Assembly (NCBI RefSeq): GCF_040412425.1
Contig: NC_089781.1
Location: 55,565,313 to 55,629,312 of the forward strand
Length of the DNA: 64,000 nt
Source: Macrobrachium rosenbergii
Taxonomy: Eukaryota > Arthropoda > Malacostraca > Decapoda > Palaemonidae
Direction: 5' to 3'
The notes below the pieces were generated by a model. It was not told the DNA's origin. It did no database searches and saw only the letters and a list, made by a program, of their open reading frames with translations. The translations under genes were made by a program, and so were the position numbers. Positions 59,346-64,000 of the stretch are shown here, piece after piece; the first letter of the stretch is position 1; each line of letters begins with the position of its first letter.

Positions 59346-60110
59346 ACTGCTACATCAGGCTGTCCTTTAGCCACTACAGGTTACTGTGTCTCCTCTTTAT
59401 CTCAATCTGCATTTCTTGTATATTTTGAGTATCCAACATCTCCCTTATGTATATTTTGCAATCCTGAACATCTCTTGTAACACCATCCGCCACAACTGCC
59501 TCCAAAGCACCAACATAATCACTTTCTTAATCTTTATTTTTCAGTTTCTTCTCCCATCATCATGGGTTTTATTTTGTTTACATAACTTTCAGGCCTTTTC
59601 TATTCATTCCACTTTCCATTATTTGATCATTTCTACAGCCACTTCCTCTGATTCTGCAGTTAACACTAAGTTATCTGCATATACAGTAGCACCTTCCAAT
59701 GGTCTCATTTTCTGTACTTGTTGCTTATTTGCCAGTATCAATGTGACAAGCAGATAAACCTGCCACAGTTTCCTCTCTAGATCCTACCCTATGGTAGTGT
59801 AAATCACTGATTCAGTGAGTCTCTGGTGCCAGCTACTGCTGCAAAACCCATCTCATTACTTGTTTTGGTACCCAGAGAAATGCTTTTCCAAGATCTATAA
59901 ATTATGTGGTACAATCTCTTCCTCTTTCCCTAGTATTTTTTTTTTTAATTTATGTCCCCAATTACAAAAACTGCCTCTATTATTGAATTCTCAAACAAAA
60001 ACCCAACCCAAGCTGACTATTGTCACTTTCAACCATTTTCTCAGCCTTTCCTCTAGTGTCTCCTATAGTATTTTCAAAACATGCTCCAGCAATTTTATTC
60101 CTTTATAATT
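59346..60110 (-). pseudogene. Decayed LINE reverse transcriptase fragment
   Basis: On the minus strand, broken frames include FIDLGKAFLWVPKQVM (about 59900-59850), where the expected FIDLEKAFDRVPREV motif has lost its Asp. GLKVM.TK.NPMMMG follows (about 59580), then a Cys-rich W..RCSGLQ end (about 59500). This order (motif A, NGLK...KTK.M, terminal Cys-rich) is typical of a common invertebrate LINE group distinct from the jockey-like copies. It is strongly degraded. Confidence 0.5.
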
Positions 60111-61330
60111 GTCAAACTGTAGTGTACTTCCTTTTTCCTTCATATATTATTATTATTATAATAATCATTTTCAACTCTCCTGCTCTGAAAATAAGCCTTC
60201 TTGAAAATCTCACAGATATCATACTGATAAGTTTTTTTTTATAAAGTGAACTTCTCTTCATAGTACTCCAACAGAAACTGACTCTCAAATGACCAGCCCC
60301 AATCCTGCCACAAAAGGACGATACTGTCCCAACACAACTAAAAAGCAAAACTTTAAGACTAAGCTGCTTCCTGCGACATACAATCATAGCCTTTTTATGT
60401 TAGTAACAAAATAGCCCTGAAATTCACACACTATTTCTTGAGACAGTTCTACCCTCAATATATTTATGACAAACCATATTAAAACCTATTACAAACACTA
60501 TCAAAGGGCAGACACTTCATCACAGTTCCAATACAGTACAACTTTACTGACAGGAAATTTAACATAAGCAGAACAACCAGGAATAAAACTGCACATGTAT
60601 ATATGAAGACATTTGGATTCACATTTGGGAACAATTTATCACAAATACACAGCCTATCTCGACAAAATTTCTTGTGATTTCCATTTTTGAAGAAATGTAG
60701 AATAATCATGGTTTTGATAAGGACAGGAAGATAAGATTTCATGTAATCTTCCTGACAATAAACTGGTACAATATACAGAACAGTATTGTTGATACAGTAT
60801 TTAACTTATGTAATTGCTTCTACATATAACAATAACGAGCATTATGTGATATTGATTTATCTGACATTTATTCCTATGCAGGAACTACAAAATGACTAAA
60901 CTTACAATGAAGGGAAGTGCTGTTCTTCTGGGTCATATACTGTACAGTGCTTCTGTTTGAAGTGTACTTTTCTTAAGGATGTCTTATGTACAATATTAGG
61001 CACCAGATATGCTGTTACATATACATATATACATGTATGATTGTCACAATCCAAGAATCATTCCAGGTTCTTTCAAACTCTAATCAATAAGGATTCAACA
61101 CCAGTGACTGAAATATGGGAAATGAATATATAAAAGAAACTCTCACAACAATATAACACATTTATTCACAACCTTATTTACAAAGAAAATGAAATGTTGT
61201 TTCTCCTCTGCTCTCATTCAACGTAACACTAAACAAAATCAATCTAAGCAGTTATAGACAGGAGGAACAGGTTGGAAGGTAGAGCAATCTTAATACTTAA
61301 ATGGTAAGTTGGTGGGTTATCCTTCGTGGC
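60111..61330. other. AT-rich intronic DNA, nothing recognised
   Basis: No exon or transposon motif could be supported. ORFs are of low complexity. Confidence 0.5.
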
Positions 61331-61690
61331 TAGGGGTTCAGCGGAAAAGATGATGCTGGTACAATGACCTTGGGCTTAAAGACGTCACAGAAGGGTGGCT
61401 GGGAACTCAGCGGTGATGCTGCTGATACAATGACCACAGGCTCGCAGGCGTCACAAAAGGGACATCTTCAGGATGAGGCAGCAAATGCTTTTTCTCCAAG
61501 AATCTGGAGATTGTGCAAATGAAGGGCAGGAAGGGCTGGCGACTTGTTCTCGATACAGGCAGGAAGGGCTGACTACTTTTCTTTGTTACTGGTATGTAGG
61601 GCTCGCTACTTCACCTCGTCTCGAACATGGAAGGCTTAGAGACTTCTCATCACAAGCAGGAAGGGGTGGCTGCTTCTCTTTGTTTCGGGC
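61330..61690. repeat. Two adjoining minisatellites
   Basis: About 61337-61470 holds two copies of a roughly 68-bp unit (cagcgg...gatgctg..acaatgacc...gcgtcac). About 61525-61690 holds about five diverged 33-bp units of gcaggaagggctggcgactt type. Their origin is unknown. Confidence 0.6.
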
Positions 61691-62265
61691 AGAACAAAAT
61701 TTTTATGGAAAAGAGTAAAAGCCATCTGAAGGGGATACTCCTCTCGGAACCTTACTTTGTCTGACCTCTGATTGCCCTCTCTGTCTCTATCTGTTTCTAT
61801 CTCTGTCTTGGGAAGTCTCTTCTGGAAGCTTATATACCACTGCATGGGCAGCGCTAATGACGACAGACAATCATCATTCCCATACAAGGAGTTTTTTTTA
61901 TTTTCTGCATAACGATTGGTTCCTTAATAGCCGCCCCCTTTCTGGTCACACCATAGAAACTTCCAGAACAAATTTTCTGATGCAACGTGAATTGAATATT
62001 GCACCATGTCACAAAGGCATGGCATGAGATACCACAAGGTATCATTTCCACAAGAAAGGGTTTTTATCGAATCGCTAATTGTCCATGAGGCATTGCCAAC
62101 AGTAACTGACTGGTGATGACATCTTTAAGCAAACACAGGGAGCAGTCACATCTTGGAAAAGAGATATTTCTTTTTCAATATATTTCTTCAATATTATTGC
62201 ATCTACCCATGACAATGATAAAGGCTTATATACTTAGCTCAGTATATCTGGCTATATGTATTTTG
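61690..62265. other. Non-coding stretch upstream of a DIRS fragment
   Basis: No gene recognised. Confidence 0.5.
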
Positions 62266-64000
62266 TTACAGAAGCTACTGCCGTCTCCTGCTCGGACGAG
62301 CCATTCTTTCAAGTTTTGGCTAAGTCCTTGCTAGCTGGCTTCCAGTCTGACTTGTTCGAGTTTATCATGGCCAGACTGGAATGCAGGAAGTTCATCTTCG
62401 CCGATGCTACTATCCGCCACGAGCCTAACAAGCTCGTTAAAAGCTCGATCTGGGGACCTAACCTCTTCCTGAAGAGGAGGTCACAAACGTTATGGCCGAG
62501 GCTACACGGGCCAATCAGAGTCTGCGCTCTCGCTGGGGCATTTCTGCCTATAAGCGCAAGACCCCAGAATCGGCCGGCCCCAAACGAGAGGAGGCAAACG
62601 CTTCAGGAGGCATAAGAGGCCCCACCATCAGGAGGTAGTCCAAGCCGTCCCGGTCTCGGCAGTAGCCCAGCCTTCTACCTCCAAGGCTCACCCCCAACAG
62701 TATGTGCTGGTCCAACCAGCTGCACCCTCTTATGTGGCTTCACCAGCGTACAACCCCATATGAGGGCCGTGGATACTTTCACGGCCTTAATAGGGTTGCA
62801 AGGAGGAAGAGGCAAAGTCCCTCATAGAGGGAAGCCCAACACCACCCCAAGGGGAAGACCTGGGCGTGGTAGGGGAATAAACCCGCTCCCTCCCACTGAG
62901 AGAACCCAGGTAGGCGGTCGCCTGCATTGGTTCAGGGACCAATGGACCTTCAGCCCTTGGGCACACAGCATTGTGTCCAAAGGACTAGGATGGAGCTGGA
63001 TCAAGAACCCTCCTCCTCTAACCAGATTTTACCAGCCACCCACATCAATCCTACAGGATTACGTGACAGAATTGCTCAACAAACGAGCAATAAAGAAAGT
63101 AAGGCACCTAAAGTTTCAAGGCAGGTTATTCATTGTTCCCAAAAAGACTCCGATCAGCAAAGAGTGATCCTGGATCTGTCGCGTCTAAATCTCTACATAA
63201 AATGCGACAAATTTCGCATGCTTACGGTAGCTCAAATGCGGACTCTACTTCCGCGTGGAGCCGTCACCACCTCTATCGATCTTTCAGACGCTTATTATCA
63301 CGCCCCGATTGCGCGAACTTCTCTCAGTTCCTCGGTTTCAGACTCGGGAATCAAGCCTACTCCTTCAGGGTCATGCCCTTCGGTCTGAACATTGCACCCA
63401 GGGTATTCACCAAGCTGGCGGACACGGTAGTGCAACAACTCCGGTCTCGAGGATATCCCTAGCAGCGTGCCTAGACGATTGGATAATTTGGGCACCAACA
63501 GTTCGGAGTGTCAGAAGGCTACGTCCATAGTCATCAATTTCCTGGAGTCGCTAGGTTTTCAACTGAACAGAGAGAAGTCCCGCCTGACTCCGGGTCCCGG
63601 TTTCAGTGGCTGGGTCTCCAGTGGGATCTGTCCTCTCACACGTTATCTCTCCCGCCTCCCAAGAGGAAAGAGATAGCATCTCTCACCAGGAGATTCCTCA
63701 AAAATTCATCGGCATCCCGCCGATCCCAAGAAAGAGTCCTTGGGTCTCTTCAGTTTGCCTCAGTGACAGACCTGCTCTTAAAAGCGAAATTAAAAGACAT
63801 AAACAGAGTGTGGCGGAGTCGAGCCAATGTCAAGCTCAGAGACAAGGTCTCCTCTATTCCTCGAATCTTAAAGACAAGACTGAGGCCTTGGACCACAGTC
63901 AGAGGCCTGTCCAAAACAGTTCCGCTTCAATTTCCCCCTCCGGCACTAGTTGTTCACACAGACGCTTCCCTAAGCGGCTGGGGGATATTCACCAAAACAG
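62266..64000 (+). mobile_element. DIRS family 1, second copy, cut by window end
   Basis: Starts abruptly inside gag (EATAVSCSDEPFFQVLAKSL versus EATSVLYTDEPFFQVLTKSL in the copy at 25.5 kb). Gag continues with FADATIRHEPNKLVKSSIWG (62400). It lacks the SINE. RT starts at about 62890 (VGGRLHWFRDQWTFSPWAHS), with KVRHLKFQGRLFIVPKK, VILDLSRLNLYIKCDKFRML, TTSIDLSDAYYHAPIA (motif A, 63270-63310) and ACLDDWIIWAP (63470-63500), where the usual Tyr of YLDD is Cys. RNase H begins at the window edge (VVHTDASLSGWG, 63950). It carries a few frameshifts and is otherwise close to the first copy. Confidence 0.85.

Noticed and set aside
59386..59757. A 123-codon plus-strand membrane-like protein
   Set aside because: The hydrophobic look comes from the antisense of a decayed LINE, whose motifs read on the minus strand.

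Overview
This window is eukaryotic and almost entirely non-coding for the host. It looks like a large, repeat-rich arthropod genome, most probably a decapod crustacean. The reasons are the very long (TA)n, (GA)n and (GT)n tracts, several families of DIRS-type tyrosine-recombinase retrotransposons, many pogo/Tigger-like DNA transposons, jockey-like LINEs, a tRNA-derived SINE and a Penelope-like fragment. The taxon is an inference. No prokaryotic features, CRISPR arrays or rRNA genes were seen.

Host gene: three exons of one minus-strand gene are readable. The exon at 56611-56764 encodes the end of a C2-type segment. The exon at 12823-12971 encodes the start of a RasGAP domain. The exon at 12428-12629 carries the RasGAP arginine-finger motif. 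Splice sites and reading phases agree, so these appear to be consecutive exons of a GAP1/RASA-like Ras GTPase-activating protein. Bases 12972-56610 are then a single intron of about 43.6 kb, and nearly everything below sits in it or in the flanking introns.

Layout. 1-12.4 kb: end of a Tigger-like element, a broken piggyBac transposase (about 2.8-5.0 kb), small TIR elements, a Penelope-like fragment with a GIY-YIG endonuclease (7.8-8.6 kb), a TA-flanked Tigger-like element (9195-10793) and an 800-bp TA-rich tract. 12.4-13.0 kb: two RasGAP exons. 14.4-21.4 kb: a three-level nest of Tigger-like elements. 21.4-30.1 kb: a nearly full-length DIRS element (family 1) with inverted terminal repeats, an internal complementary region, gag, RT/RNase H and tyrosine recombinase, carrying a SINE. 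30.3-31.4 kb: a TIR element with a captured-looking coding exon. 32.9-34.7 kb: a complete non-autonomous Tigger-like element. 35.6-43.2 kb: DIRS family 2, interrupted by a piggyBac-type TTAA element built of about 375-bp tandem repeats. 44.4-46.6 kb: a jockey-like LINE with an inverted-repeat insert. 46.6-49.7 kb: a decayed second copy of DIRS family 2. 50.2-56.5 kb: a minus-strand DIRS of family 3, ending about 77 bp from a RasGAP splice donor. 56.6-56.8 kb: RasGAP exon. 57.3-62.3 kb: microsatellite and LINE fragments. 62.3-64.0 kb: a partial family-1 DIRS running off the window.

All transposon coding regions carry stops or frameshifts. None looks autonomous as it stands, though the family-1 copies are only lightly damaged. 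No wholly unknown system was established. The most interesting points are the DIRS gag introns and leader hairpin array, the reconstructable DIRS circle junction, the nested and chimeric Tigger families, the TTAA element made of tandem repeats, and the TIR element carrying an arthropod K/R-rich peptide.
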